A stretch of DNA of 64,000 bases from CBINFS01 sp966250015 (GTDB taxonomy: Bacteria; Bacteroidota; Rhodothermia; Rhodothermales; DASSAV01). This document shows, one piece after another, positions 36,565 to 46,077 of the stretch. Numbering within the stretch: position 1 is the stretch's first letter; each line of letters starts with the position of its first letter. The stretch spans positions 1 through 64,000 of the forward strand of contig CBINFS010000019.1 of assembly GCA_966250015.1 (NCBI GenBank). The letters are read 5' to 3'. The translations under genes and the position numbers were made by a program. Under the pieces are notes generated by a model that ran no database searches, was not told the DNA's origin, and was given only the letters and a program-made list of their open reading frames with translations.

Positions 36565-38388
36565 TCAGTCGAGCACGTATTGTTGACGCCAGTTTTCCCG
36601 TTCTTCTCGTTCGGGTTGTTCCTCTTTCAAGAGGAAGCAGTTCTCGAGCACGAGCACGTCCATTTCGGTTCGCATAAAGCACCGGTAGGCATCCTCGGGG
36701 GTGCAGACGATCGGCTCACCCCGCACGTTGAAGGACGTATTCACGACGACCGCACAGCCGGTACGCGCCTCGAAGGCCTTCAACAGCCGGTAGAACCGGG
36801 GATTTCGCTCTGCGTCGACGGTCTGTATGCGCGCCGAATAGTCGACGTGGGTTACGGCGGGGACGTCGCTTCGCACCTCATTGACCCGGTCCAGTCCGGA
36901 AAGGCCGTTCACCGCCGAGGATTCGATTCTCCGATCCTGCCGGACGGGCGCAACGAGCAGCATGTAGGGTGATTCGACGTCGAGCTCGAAGTAATCCGAG
37001 GCGCGTTCGGCGACGACGGCTGGCGCGAACGGGCGGAAGGACTCCCGGTACTTGATCTTCAGGTTCATCGTCCGCTGGGTCTCGGGCCTTCGGGCGTCAC
37101 CGAGGATCGACCTCGACCCCAGCGCCCGGGGGCCGAACTCCATCCGTCCGCTGAACCACCCCACGACCTTCCCCTGGTCGATGGCTTCGGCCGTTCGGTC
37201 GAAAAGGGTCTCATCGTCGAGCCGTTCATACGGAGCGCCCGTCTTGTCGAGCCACGCGGCGATCTCGTCGGTTGAATAGGCAGGTCCTAACAGGGAGCCC
37301 CGCTGGAGGTCCGTGTCACCCCTTACAATCCGTGGCTGATCCAGCACCTGGTGCCAGGCGAAGAGGGCGGCGCCGAGTGCGCCCCCGGCGTCGCCGGCTG
37401 CCGGCTGAACCCATATCCGGTCGAACAGTCCCTCCTTGAGGATTTTGCCATTCCCCACGCAGTTGAGCGCGACGCCGCCGGCCAGGCAGAGGTTACGCTC
37501 GCCGGTTTCCTTCCGAACGTGGCGAGCCATACGGAGCATCACTTCTTCCGTGACCTCCTGAACGGACCGCGCCAGGTCCATGTGTCGCTGCGTCAGCGGG
37601 GACTCGGGCGTACGGGGAGGCCCCCCGAAGAGGCGATGGAACCGCTCGGAGGTCATCGTCAGCCCCTGGCAATAGTTGAAGTAGTCCATGTTCAGGCGGA
37701 ACGAGCCGTCGTCTTTTAAATCCATCAACTCGTCCAGAATCAGTGAGACGTACTTCGGCTCCCCGTAGGGGGCGAGGCCCATCACTTTGTATTCGCCCGA
37801 GTTGACCTTGAACCCGGTGTAGTACGTGAAGGCCGTGTACAATAGACCGAGCGAGTGGGGAAAGCGTAGCTCGTGGGTGATCTCGATTCGGTTGCCGACG
37901 CCGACACCCCGGGAGCTGGTCGCCCATTCACCGACGCCATCCATCGTGAGAATCGCCGCACGGTCGAAGGGAGAAGGAAAAAATGCCGAGGCGGCGTGGG
38001 ATTGATGGTGCTCGGGAAAAAGCAATTCCCCTTCGAAGCCGGTTTCCCTGGCGATCAGGTTCGCCATCCAGAGCTTTTCCTTGAGCCACAGCGGCATGGC
38101 CTTCATGAACGACGCCAGTCCGCGTGGTGCAAACGTGAGATAGGTTTCGATCAGGCGCTCGAATTTCAGCCAGGGCTTGTCGTAAAAGGCTACGTGCGTG
38201 AGGTCGGCAGCGGTGATCCCCGCCTCGTAGAGACAATATTCAACTGCGTTTTTGGGAAACCGGTGGTCGTGCTTTTTACGGGTGAACCGCTCTTCCTGCG
38301 CGGCCGCCACGATCTCCCCGTCTCGCACCAGGCATGCTGCGGAATCGTGATAGAACGCCGATATGCCGAGGATGTACGTGGAAGACAT
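36565..38388 (-). CDS. O-carbamoyltransferase (NodU/CmcH/SxtI family)
   Basis: 607 residues. The N-terminal Kae1-like carbamoyl-adenylate domain (about 1-370) has ILGISAFYHDSAACLVRDGEI, the metal-binding HHQSHAASAF and LTMDGVGEWATSS; the C-terminal YrdC-like domain (about 400-607) has GPRALGSRSILGDARRPETQ and VVNTSFNVRGEPIVCTPEDA. Such enzymes use carbamoyl phosphate and ATP to carbamoylate hydroxyls of sugars, antibiotics or toxins. No sugar or antibiotic pathway genes are adjacent, so the acceptor is unknown. It heads the three-gene unit with the SxtJ-like and DUF5989 genes. Confidence 0.95.
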   Translation of the reverse strand: MSSTYILGISAFYHDSAACLVRDGEIVAAAQEERFTRKKHDHRFPKNAVEYCLYEAGITAADLTHVAFYDKPWLKFERLIETYLTFAPRGLASFMKAMPLWLKEKLWMANLIARETGFEGELLFPEHHQSHAASAFFPSPFDRAAILTMDGVGEWATSSRGVGVGNRIEITHELRFPHSLGLLYTAFTYYTGFKVNSGEYKVMGLAPYGEPKYVSLILDELMDLKDDGSFRLNMDYFNYCQGLTMTSERFHRLFGGPPRTPESPLTQRHMDLARSVQEVTEEVMLRMARHVRKETGERNLCLAGGVALNCVGNGKILKEGLFDRIWVQPAAGDAGGALGAALFAWHQVLDQPRIVRGDTDLQRGSLLGPAYSTDEIAAWLDKTGAPYERLDDETLFDRTAEAIDQGKVVGWFSGRMEFGPRALGSRSILGDARRPETQRTMNLKIKYRESFRPFAPAVVAERASDYFELDVESPYMLLVAPVRQDRRIESSAVNGLSGLDRVNEVRSDVPAVTHVDYSARIQTVDAERNPRFYRLLKAFEARTGCAVVVNTSFNVRGEPIVCTPEDAYRCFMRTEMDVLVLENCFLLKEEQPEREERENWRQQYVLD

Positions 38389-38548
38389 GGGTATTCGTGG
38401 CGTGTCGTAGCGGCAAGCATAATACTACGAAAAAACCGTAATCGGAGCGGAGTTTCCTGAACGTGCAACATCAGAATCGCTTCAGGGTAGCAAAATTCAG
38501 ATATTGTTATCCGTTTTTGTCACACCCACCAGAAGAGAACGCGAGAAG

Positions 38549-39079
38549 ATGAAAGACCCTCGTTACCCGATCGGCCGATTCCAGGAGCCCGCTGAGTACA
38601 CTCCTGAACTTCGCGAACGATTGATCCAGGAAATTGAAGACATGCCACAAAGGCTGGAGGAGGCGGTGGCGGGTCTGAGTGAAGAAGACCTTGGCCAGAC
38701 GTACCGGGAAGGGGGATGGACGATCCGGCAGGTGGTCCACCACCTTGCCGACGCCAACGTGAACGCTTACGTCCGGTTCAAGCTGGCAGCCACGGAGGAC
38801 AATCCACCGGTGAAGCCGTTCGAAGAGGCGGAATGGGCCGAGCTCGAAGACGGCGCACACGAAGACGTATCGGTATCGCTGGCGCTGGTTTCGGCGCTAA
38901 ACCGGCGCTGGGCAACGTTCCTTCGAAGCCTGGATACCGAGGCGTTTTCGCGCACGTACAACCACCCGGTCGATGGAAAGACGAGTCTGGACAAGGCGCT
39001 CGCCTTCTACACCTGGCACGGACGCCACCACATTGCACAGATCACGAACTGGCGAGAAAACTATAAAAAAGCTGCCTGA
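38549..39079 (+). CDS. DinB-fold metal-dependent protein (YfiT / bacillithiol transferase-like)
   Basis: About 176 residues. The DinB four-helix pattern is clear, with ligand histidines in IRQVVHHLADANVNAYVRFK and in WHGRHHIAQITNWRE. The opening DPRYPIGRFQEPAEYT is typical for the YfiT group, some of which transfer bacillithiol or other thiols to electrophiles such as antibiotics. The ATG at 38549 (MKDPRYP) is preferred over 38504. It is divergent from the carbamoyltransferase and stands alone. Confidence 0.88.
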   Translation: MKDPRYPIGRFQEPAEYTPELRERLIQEIEDMPQRLEEAVAGLSEEDLGQTYREGGWTIRQVVHHLADANVNAYVRFKLAATEDNPPVKPFEEAEWAELEDGAHEDVSVSLALVSALNRRWATFLRSLDTEAFSRTYNHPVDGKTSLDKALAFYTWHGRHHIAQITNWRENYKKAA

Positions 39080-39209
39080 TTGGCCCTTCGATAGCTGCCC
39101 GCCGGCCAAAATTGGGACGTAAGACTTTTTGAGCTAAATTGGGGACAACAGGTCCCGGACACGTCCGGGACGGGGAGACGGATTTACGGACCGAAACGGG
39201 ACAGACACG

Positions 39210-39692
39210 GTGGAAAGACTGACGGTTAAGGAAGCGGCAGAGCACCTCGGCATATCCGAAGACGGCGTACGCAAGCGCATCGCAAGGGGCAAACTCGACA
39301 GCGTAAAGGTCGACGGGACCGTCTACGTGTTCGCAGAAGACCTGGCAGACGAAACACCGGACCTCCGGAAAGACCGTCCTTCAAGTACCAGACGGACCGA
39401 CGTAGACCGCCTCAACACGATGGTCCTCGAGCTTCTGCAAACCCAGATCCGCGACCAGAAGCAACGGATAGCCTTCCTCGAGAAGCAGATCACGGAGACG
39501 ATGGATCTGCTGCGTGCGGAGGCCGTTCAGCGGCAGCACCTGATGAACGAAATCAACCGGATGCGGGGGCTTCGGCCCGCGTCGAAAGACGAGAAGCCCT
39601 ACCGGGTTCACAAGGTATATCAGGCAGACAGGAGTCCCGACGAAATCCCCGAGCAGCCGCCGGCGCGCGTAACCCTGTCGAACTACTGGTAA
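39210..39692 (+). CDS. Excisionase/MerR-like HTH protein with a coiled coil
   Basis: 160 residues. Residues 1-45 are a helix-turn-helix of the excisionase type (LTVKEAAEHLGISEDGVRKR, then a wing KVDGTVYVFAEDL). Residues of about 68-115 are a coiled coil (LLQTQIRDQKQRIAFLEKQ and on), followed by a basic tail. Start is a GTG at 39210. It is probably a DNA-binding protein that dimerises through the coil; no integrase or prophage gene is beside it, so an excisionase role is unlikely. Confidence 0.75.
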   Translation: MERLTVKEAAEHLGISEDGVRKRIARGKLDSVKVDGTVYVFAEDLADETPDLRKDRPSSTRRTDVDRLNTMVLELLQTQIRDQKQRIAFLEKQITETMDLLRAEAVQRQHLMNEINRMRGLRPASKDEKPYRVHKVYQADRSPDEIPEQPPARVTLSNYW

Positions 39693-39785
39693 GACCTTCA
39701 TCCGCAGCACCGTCGCCGGCCTGAGGTAACCTCCGTCGATTGCCGTCTGCACCGTTTTCATTTCCTTTTTCACCTTCGCAGGTCC

Positions 39786-42287
39786 ATGGTTCAACGACTC
39801 GTTTCACTCCTGCCTCTCTGCCTGCTGGTATTTACAGCCGGGGCGCAGGACCGGCTGCTCTCACCCGGTGAATTCCTTGGATACGAGCCCGGGGAGGATT
39901 TCACTCCGCACCACCGGGTGGTCGATTACCTGGAGCACGTTGCTTCGGCTTCGCCGTTGGTGCGTATCGAACCGTACGGCAAGTCGGTCGAGGGCAGGCC
40001 GCTGATGGTCGCCTACATCTCCTCCCCAGACAATCTGGAACGGATCGAGGACATCAGGACGGACAACCTGAGACGCGCCGGACTGGCGGATGGCGCCGTA
40101 TCGGGGCCGCCGCGCCTGATCGTATGGCTCAGCTATAACGTCCACGGGAACGAGGCGGCGGGAACGGAAGCAGCGCTCGCCACCCTGTATGAGCTGATCC
40201 GACCGGGCAACGCGCAGGCAGCATCCTGGCTGGAGGACGTGGTCGTGATCATGGACCCCTGCCTGAATCCGGACGGCCGGGAACGGTACGTCCAGTGGTA
40301 CCGGCAGACACGAGGCCAAACGCCCGACCCCGATCCGGCGGCAAGAGAGCACTTCGAGCCATGGCCGGGAGGACGGTCCAACCACTATTACTTCGACCTG
40401 AACCGGGACTGGGCCTGGCAGGTTCAGCCGGAGACGCGTGCTCGGGTGGCTCTCTACAACCGCTGGATGCCACAGGTACACGTGGACTTCCACGAGCAAG
40501 GTGTGGACGCGCCGTACTACTTCGCTCCTGCCGCGGAGCCTTACCACGACCGCATCACACCCTGGCAACGCGAGTTCCAGATGGTGATTGGCAGAAACAA
40601 CGCCAAATATTTCGACGCGAACAACTGGCTTTATTTCACACGGCAGGTGTTCGACCTCTTTTACCCGAGCTACGGTGACACGTGGCCGACGTTTAACGGC
40701 GCGATCGGGATGACGTACGAGCAGGGCGGCTCCGGCCGGGCAGGTCTGGCGATCCGGACGTCCGAAGGTGACACGCTCACCCTCCGCGACCGCGTCGCAC
40801 ATCACGTCACCTCGGGTCTCTCCACTATCGAAACAGCCGTCGCACACCGGGACGAGCTGCTCACGCAGTTCGAGGCGTACTTCGACCAGGGGGATTCGCC
40901 ACAAGGCGATTATCAAACCTTCGTGCTCCGAAGTGGACACCCGGACGGACTGTCTGCCCTGACTTCCTACCTTGACCGCCAGGGCATCGTGTATGGGTAC
41001 GCCGTTCGCGATTTGCGGACGTCGGGTTACCGGTATGCGGATTCGGAAGAAGGTCCCGTGACGGTGATGCCGGGCGACCTGGTGGTGAGCACCCGCCAGC
41101 CAAAGTCGACGCTCGTTACGGTGCTTTTCGAGCCTAGACCGATACTGAGGGATTCGCTCACGTACGACCTGACCGCATGGGCTCTGCCGTACGTTTACGG
41201 GCTCGAGGCGTACGCCTTAACCGGTGACGTCGAGACGAGGCCCGAGGCTCCGGCGGCAGACCGTTCGACCCCGGCGATCACCGGGCAACCGTACGCGTAC
41301 CTGGCGGAGTGGCGGAGCACCGCTGATGCTTCGTTTCTTGCCGGCTTGTTGAAACAGGGCATTCGGGTGCGCTTTACGCAGCAGCCGTTCGTCATCGGAG
41401 ACCGCACCTTTGCGCAGGGAACGCTCATTTTGACCCGTGCCGGCAACGAAGGGGCAGGCCAAAATTTCGACCGGATCGTTAAGGATGCGGCTTCACGAGC
41501 GGACCGGACGCTTTATCCCGTCGAATCCGGGTTCGTCACGACCGGACCGGACTTTGGCTCGGACGACGTCCGGTTTCTTCGTACGCCCCGAATCGCCGTG
41601 TTATCCGGCCCCTCGGTGTCGCCGTATGCGCTTGGAGAGGTCCGGTTTTTCCTCGAACAGGAGCTCGATTATCCGGCGACGCTCATCGACGTCGAGCAGC
41701 TTGGGAACGTCCGCCTCCACGAGTACGACGTCATTGTCATGCCCGGAGGATCGTACACCGAACTTCGTGGCGAAGGGAAGCTGACGGAGCTGAAGAACTG
41801 GATCCGGGGCGGCGGCCGCCTGATCGCACTCGAGAGCGCGCTCGATCTCCTATCCGGCGACAAGGACTTCGGCCTCGTGGAAAAGGCCGGATCGGACTCT
41901 GCTGACGCTCAGCTCACCTACTTTGGAGATAGGGGACGGGCTGGCATTGCGGATGACGTGCCCGGAAGCATCTTCAGCGTCCGGCTCGATTCGTCTCATC
42001 CCCTCGCATTCGGTTACTCGGACACCTACTACTCCCTGAAGCGTAGCGTCAAGGCCTACTCCTATCTGACCGAGGGGTGGAACGTAGGTACGATTGGTGA
42101 GAATGCGCTTCGGAGCGGTTTCGCCGGCCACAAAGCCTTATCCCGGCTGACCGAGGTGCTCGTATTTGGCGAAAAGCCTATGGGCCGAGGCTCGGTGGTT
42201 TACATGGTCGACAATCCGCTATTCCGCGGCTTCTGGGAGAGCGGCAAGCTCCTGATGGCAAACGCCCTGTTCTTCGTCGGGCAATAG
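39786..42287 (+). CDS. Secreted M14-family zinc carboxypeptidase
   Basis: 833 residues. A signal peptide (LVSLLPLCLLVFTAGAQ) is followed by an M14 catalytic domain (about 30-350) with zinc ligands in YNVHGNEAAG (His, Glu) and DFHEQGVDAPYY (His), MDPCLNPDGRERY and FDLNRDWAW for substrate binding, and the catalytic Glu probably in MTYEQGGSGRAG. A large C-terminal part (about 600-800) looks like a class I glutamine amidotransferase-type alpha/beta fold (IVMPGGSYTELRG; GGRLIALESA). There is no type IX sorting domain. Periplasmic or surface protein breakdown is likely. Confidence 0.87.
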   Translation: MVQRLVSLLPLCLLVFTAGAQDRLLSPGEFLGYEPGEDFTPHHRVVDYLEHVASASPLVRIEPYGKSVEGRPLMVAYISSPDNLERIEDIRTDNLRRAGLADGAVSGPPRLIVWLSYNVHGNEAAGTEAALATLYELIRPGNAQAASWLEDVVVIMDPCLNPDGRERYVQWYRQTRGQTPDPDPAAREHFEPWPGGRSNHYYFDLNRDWAWQVQPETRARVALYNRWMPQVHVDFHEQGVDAPYYFAPAAEPYHDRITPWQREFQMVIGRNNAKYFDANNWLYFTRQVFDLFYPSYGDTWPTFNGAIGMTYEQGGSGRAGLAIRTSEGDTLTLRDRVAHHVTSGLSTIETAVAHRDELLTQFEAYFDQGDSPQGDYQTFVLRSGHPDGLSALTSYLDRQGIVYGYAVRDLRTSGYRYADSEEGPVTVMPGDLVVSTRQPKSTLVTVLFEPRPILRDSLTYDLTAWALPYVYGLEAYALTGDVETRPEAPAADRSTPAITGQPYAYLAEWRSTADASFLAGLLKQGIRVRFTQQPFVIGDRTFAQGTLILTRAGNEGAGQNFDRIVKDAASRADRTLYPVESGFVTTGPDFGSDDVRFLRTPRIAVLSGPSVSPYALGEVRFFLEQELDYPATLIDVEQLGNVRLHEYDVIVMPGGSYTELRGEGKLTELKNWIRGGGRLIALESALDLLSGDKDFGLVEKAGSDSADAQLTYFGDRGRAGIADDVPGSIFSVRLDSSHPLAFGYSDTYYSLKRSVKAYSYLTEGWNVGTIGENALRSGFAGHKALSRLTEVLVFGEKPMGRGSVVYMVDNPLFRGFWESGKLLMANALFFVGQ

Positions 42288-42467
42288 GTTGCAGACGTAC
42301 ACCCCCGTAGTCCCCTCGAGGGGACGGTGGAACGGTGCCAATATTTGAGCGAATTGCTCCTGATTTAGCGACTTACCGCTGCCCCCTTGAGGAGGCTTAT
42401 GAGGGTGTAAATAATACACATAAGAGCCCACGTTCTACCCCCCGTATTCCCCTTTAGCAGCCCGGGC
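42288..42467. repeat. Intergenic region with several palindromes
   Basis: Between convergent genes. A 16-base perfect palindrome (GTCCCCTCGAGGGGAC, 42310-42325), an imperfect inverted repeat CTTATG...CATAAG (42396-42424), and AGCCCGGGCT (42459-42468) at the stop of the penicillin-binding protein gene. None has a T run, so they are not clear terminators; a REP-like element is possible. Confidence 0.45.
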
Positions 42468-44930
42468 TCAGTCACGTTCGCGCATCCGTCTGAGGATGTC
42501 GCTCACGTTGCTCCTTTCCCGGGCGCGGCGGTTGAGCTCGTCCACTTCCTGCTCGTCCTCGGGGTTCTCGTCTTCCATTTCTTCAGCGTCTTGCCATTCG
42601 ACGAAGTCGTCGTCAGCATCAACGTCGCCGAACAGGCTGTCGACCTGCACGGGTTCGTTTTCGTAATCGACGTCCGCCACGAGGATCGTTTCACGGCCAG
42701 GCTGCGGCACCCGGTAGCCGGCCGGAGGATTGAACCGTGCCGGTTGCAGCTCGGCGTGCTGTAAATAGTTGCCTACCACGTACAGCGCGTTGTGGGCGCC
42801 CTGCCCCCAGTAGTCGGATCGGAAGGCAACCGACATGCTGTTGAAACCGACCCACGCCCCTGTGACCAGATCGGGGTGGAGCAGCACGAACCAGCCGTCG
42901 GCTCCTCCCTGCGTCGTCCCCGTTTTCCCGGCGATGTCTCCCGGAATGCTGAAGGCCGACCGGATGCGGACGCCCGTGCCGTAATCGACCACCCCTCGCA
43001 TCATGTCGAGCACCGTATACGCCACGCTGGGATTGAGGGCCTCCCTCGGTTCCGAAGTAAAGGTTGCCAGCACGTTTCCGTCCCGGTCTTCGATACGTGT
43101 TACGAAAATCGGTTCGTTAAAAACACCTCCATTCGCGAACGTGGCGTAGGCGGCGGTGAGCTCGAGCAGGGTCACTTCGCTGGTCCCGAGGCCAATCGAC
43201 GGCACTTCGTCGAGCTCGCTTTTTATTCCCGCGCGGTGCGCGATCTCGACGACACTGGAAGGTCCCACATCCGCTACGACCTGTGCGGTGACGGTGTTCA
43301 TCGACTGCGCCAGCGCCTGCCGGAGGCTGACCGGCTCACCCGACGCCCTGCCCGTGTTTTCGGGTCTCCATCGTTTTCCGGTCTGGCGATCGACGTACTC
43401 GATCACCTCATCGAGTAGCACGTCCTCGGGTGAGTAGCCCCGGTCGATGGCGGCTGCGTAAACGAACGGCTTGAACGTGGAGCCCGGTTGGCGCCTGGCC
43501 ACGGCAACGCGGTCGTACTTGTCCTCTTCAAAGTTGCGGCCGCCAACCCACACCTTGACATGCCCGTTCGAAGGATCGATGCTGACCAGCCCCGCCTGTA
43601 CGCGCTGCTGGGCCGTCTTAACCGAATCGACGAAAGCGCTGTCGGACTTCAGCTCTGCCAGTGCCCGGTCCTCATCCAGACTGTCCGCCAATGCACGATA
43701 CCGCTCGGTCTGCCGGACGAACCGGTCGAGCAGGTCTGGATTGGACTCCCAGAGGTAAGAGAACGGCTCGACGTTTTCACGGCGCGACCGATAGGCCTCG
43801 GTATTGGACGAGATTAACCGGGTGCGGCGGACGCTCCATTCGACATCCGCCACGGCCTGGAGACCCTCTCCTACGGACCGGACGGCAGAGTCGGCCGCGG
43901 CCTGCAATCCGGCGTCGATGGTTGTATGGATGCGCAGGCCGTCGGTGTAGAGGTTGTATCCGTTCTTTTCCGTCCAGTCCTTGATCCACAGCCGAAGGTA
44001 CTCGGCGAAGTAGGGCGCTGCGTTGTCGGTGTGGGACGTGCGGCGGAAGTTCAGCCGGGTCGGCTCGTCCTCCAGTAGTTCGAACTGTGCCGGCTGAAGG
44101 AAGCCGTGCTTAACCATTTGCTGGAGCACCGTGTTACGCCGTTCGTGGGAGCGCTCGGGGTTCCGGACGGGATTGTACAGCATGGTCCCTTTGAGCATGC
44201 CGACGAGGGTCGCCGCCTCGGATACGTCGAGCTCGGACGCGTGCTTTCCATAATAGGTCATCGAAGCGGCTTCCACTCCGAAGGTGTTGAATAGGAGCGG
44301 TACGGTATTCAAGTACATCTCGACGATCTCATCCTTACCGTACATCGCTTCTAGCCGCAGGGCGGTGATCCACTCCTTGACCTTACGCGTCAGCGCGAAA
44401 TCGTCCTGCATTTCCGGAAAGGCGTTCCGCGCGAACTGCATCGTGATCGTGGAACCACCCTGCACGTCTCCGCTCAGTGTTTTGAAGAACGAGCCGACCG
44501 TTCTCTGGACGTCGATGCCCCAGTGCTTGTAGAAACGGTGGTCCTCGGTTGCGATCAGGGCGTTGACGACGTTTGGCGAGATGCGGTCCAGCGACACCCA
44601 GGTCCTGTTTTCGTCACTGTAGCGAGCCAGCTCTACGCCGTCGGCAGAATAAACGATGGAGGCCTCTGCGAAACGTGCGTCCCGAAGCTGGCTGACGGAT
44701 GGAAGCCCCGCCACGATCGAAATCCAGTAGGCGAGGAATAGCAGCGCCAGGACCGACAGCACCAGCAGCCCTCCCGTTATGAAGCGCCGGTCATTGTCGT
44801 GCCAGTTTTGCTTTATGCCCGCTCCGATTCTTCTAAAGTACTCTTTCGGTGAACGGGCGATCTCCGAAAGCGTCGGGTGGCTGTACCGATTTTCCCCGTA
44901 GTCGTGTCCTCTTCGCTCTTCGATAGCCAT
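42468..44930 (-). CDS. Class A penicillin-binding protein (PBP1A-like)
   Basis: 820 residues. A cytoplasmic N-terminus of 45 residues and one membrane segment (about 52-75) precede the glycosyltransferase domain with the catalytic Glu in ATEDHRFYKHWG and GGSTITMQFARN, and RKVKEWITALRLE. The transpeptidase domain has SxxK (Ser in QPGSTFKPFVYA), SxN in AQSMNTV and KTG in AGKTGTTQGGADGWF. The C-terminus is very acidic and disordered (about 755-820), unusual for PBPs. It makes and cross-links peptidoglycan. Confidence 0.95.
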   Translation of the reverse strand: MAIEERRGHDYGENRYSHPTLSEIARSPKEYFRRIGAGIKQNWHDNDRRFITGGLLVLSVLALLFLAYWISIVAGLPSVSQLRDARFAEASIVYSADGVELARYSDENRTWVSLDRISPNVVNALIATEDHRFYKHWGIDVQRTVGSFFKTLSGDVQGGSTITMQFARNAFPEMQDDFALTRKVKEWITALRLEAMYGKDEIVEMYLNTVPLLFNTFGVEAASMTYYGKHASELDVSEAATLVGMLKGTMLYNPVRNPERSHERRNTVLQQMVKHGFLQPAQFELLEDEPTRLNFRRTSHTDNAAPYFAEYLRLWIKDWTEKNGYNLYTDGLRIHTTIDAGLQAAADSAVRSVGEGLQAVADVEWSVRRTRLISSNTEAYRSRRENVEPFSYLWESNPDLLDRFVRQTERYRALADSLDEDRALAELKSDSAFVDSVKTAQQRVQAGLVSIDPSNGHVKVWVGGRNFEEDKYDRVAVARRQPGSTFKPFVYAAAIDRGYSPEDVLLDEVIEYVDRQTGKRWRPENTGRASGEPVSLRQALAQSMNTVTAQVVADVGPSSVVEIAHRAGIKSELDEVPSIGLGTSEVTLLELTAAYATFANGGVFNEPIFVTRIEDRDGNVLATFTSEPREALNPSVAYTVLDMMRGVVDYGTGVRIRSAFSIPGDIAGKTGTTQGGADGWFVLLHPDLVTGAWVGFNSMSVAFRSDYWGQGAHNALYVVGNYLQHAELQPARFNPPAGYRVPQPGRETILVADVDYENEPVQVDSLFGDVDADDDFVEWQDAEEMEDENPEDEQEVDELNRRARERSNVSDILRRMRERD

Positions 44931-45075
44931 CTATTTCAAAGGTGCCTTATCCCTGTTGATGTTGTTAGGATGCTGTCGGCGGACCGTTTGAACGACGGCT
45001 TTTCTTCAGGAGTTGTTCGTATGATGTTATGCGAAGTGACGAACCGGATATATCCGACGGGGCGATTCAGAAACC

Positions 45076-45354
45076 CTACTCGAGCCCCACCGAAAACAGG
45101 TGCTCGAGGTCGTGGCGGGAGTAGACCCTGAAGCCGATGAGCGTTTCGGAGCGCTCTATGCCGTCGAGCGCCTGGATGCGCTCGGTGACGATGTCGGCGA
45201 GGTCTTCGTTGTTTTTCACTCTCAGAATGGCCACAAGATCGTAGCGTCCGGCAACGGAGTGTACCTCGCTGACGCCGGGTACTTCTACCAGCTGCTCTGC
45301 GATTTCTTTCACGCGCCCACGCTTGACGGAGAGTAAGACGATTGCATTGACCAT
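45076..45354 (-). CDS. Stand-alone Lrp/AsnC ligand-binding (RAM) domain protein
   Basis: 92 residues forming only the AsnC-type effector domain: AIVLLSVKRGRVKEIAEQLVE, GVSEVHSVAGRYDLVAILRV and the C-terminal strand. There is no helix-turn-helix. Such single-domain RAM proteins bind amino acids and assemble into octamers; their role is poorly known. It lies on the same strand as the NUDIX and epimerase genes further right. Confidence 0.88.
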   Translation of the reverse strand: MVNAIVLLSVKRGRVKEIAEQLVEVPGVSEVHSVAGRYDLVAILRVKNNEDLADIVTERIQALDGIERSETLIGFRVYSRHDLEHLFSVGLE

Positions 45355-45414
45355 GGCATACTCGGATTGGTTGGTGCACCACCCAATATACGGGCAAACA
45401 CCAATTCGCGTTAG

Positions 45415-46077
45415 TCAGCTCGCGGCAAGGGCGCGGATGCGGTCCGCATCGTAGACGTTGACACCGACCGGACGTTCAACGGCAACCCATACCATCGCAG
45501 CGGCCACATCCTTCGCCTCCACCGGACGATAGACCCGCAGCGGTCCTCTAAGCAGGAAGGAAAACAGGTCGAGCGCCTGTTCCGTGAACCGTTCTCCAGG
45601 GCGTTTTTCCTTACGCTCTCCGGTAAGGAGAGACGGACGGAAAATGGAAAGGCTGTGGTAGGAGAGGGCACGAAGCGCCTGCTCGGTTTCTCCTTTTACC
45701 CGGAGATAAAAGACGCTTGATCCGGGATCGGCGCCGATGGACGAAACGAGCAGGTAGTGGTCGGCTCCGTTGGCCAACGCCGTCTCGCCCAGCGCAACGG
45801 GGTAATGATAATCCACCTTCCGAAACGCCTCTTTCGAGCCGGCTTTTTTCATCGTGGTCCCCAGGCAGCAAAACACGTCGTTGCACTGGAGCAGATCCCT
45901 GTAGTCCGAGATCCGGTCGAAATCGATGACGTGGTGCACGTGTTTCGGATCTCCGGTCTCGATCGGGCTGCGAGCGATCGTTACGACCCGTTCAAAGAGA
46001 TCGTTTTCGAGGAGCAATCGGAGGCAGTGCCCTCCCACGAGCCCGGTTGCGCCGGCGAGAAGTGCGGTTCGTTTCAT
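45415..46077 (-). CDS. NAD(P)-binding epimerase-like protein (atypical SDR)
   Basis: 220 residues. Rossmann motif LLAGATGLVGGHCLRLLLEND at the N-terminus (GATGLVG form), CCLGTTMKKAGSKEAFRKVDYHYP, and VSSIGADPGSSVFYLRVKGETEQAL with the YxxxK residues. It resembles the HTATIP2/YwnB group of atypical SDRs, which bind NADPH and often have no known reaction. Its ATG overlaps the stop of the NUDIX gene by four bases, so the pair is translationally coupled. Confidence 0.88.
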   Translation of the reverse strand: MKRTALLAGATGLVGGHCLRLLLENDLFERVVTIARSPIETGDPKHVHHVIDFDRISDYRDLLQCNDVFCCLGTTMKKAGSKEAFRKVDYHYPVALGETALANGADHYLLVSSIGADPGSSVFYLRVKGETEQALRALSYHSLSIFRPSLLTGERKEKRPGERFTEQALDLFSFLLRGPLRVYRPVEAKDVAAAMVWVAVERPVGVNVYDADRIRALAAS

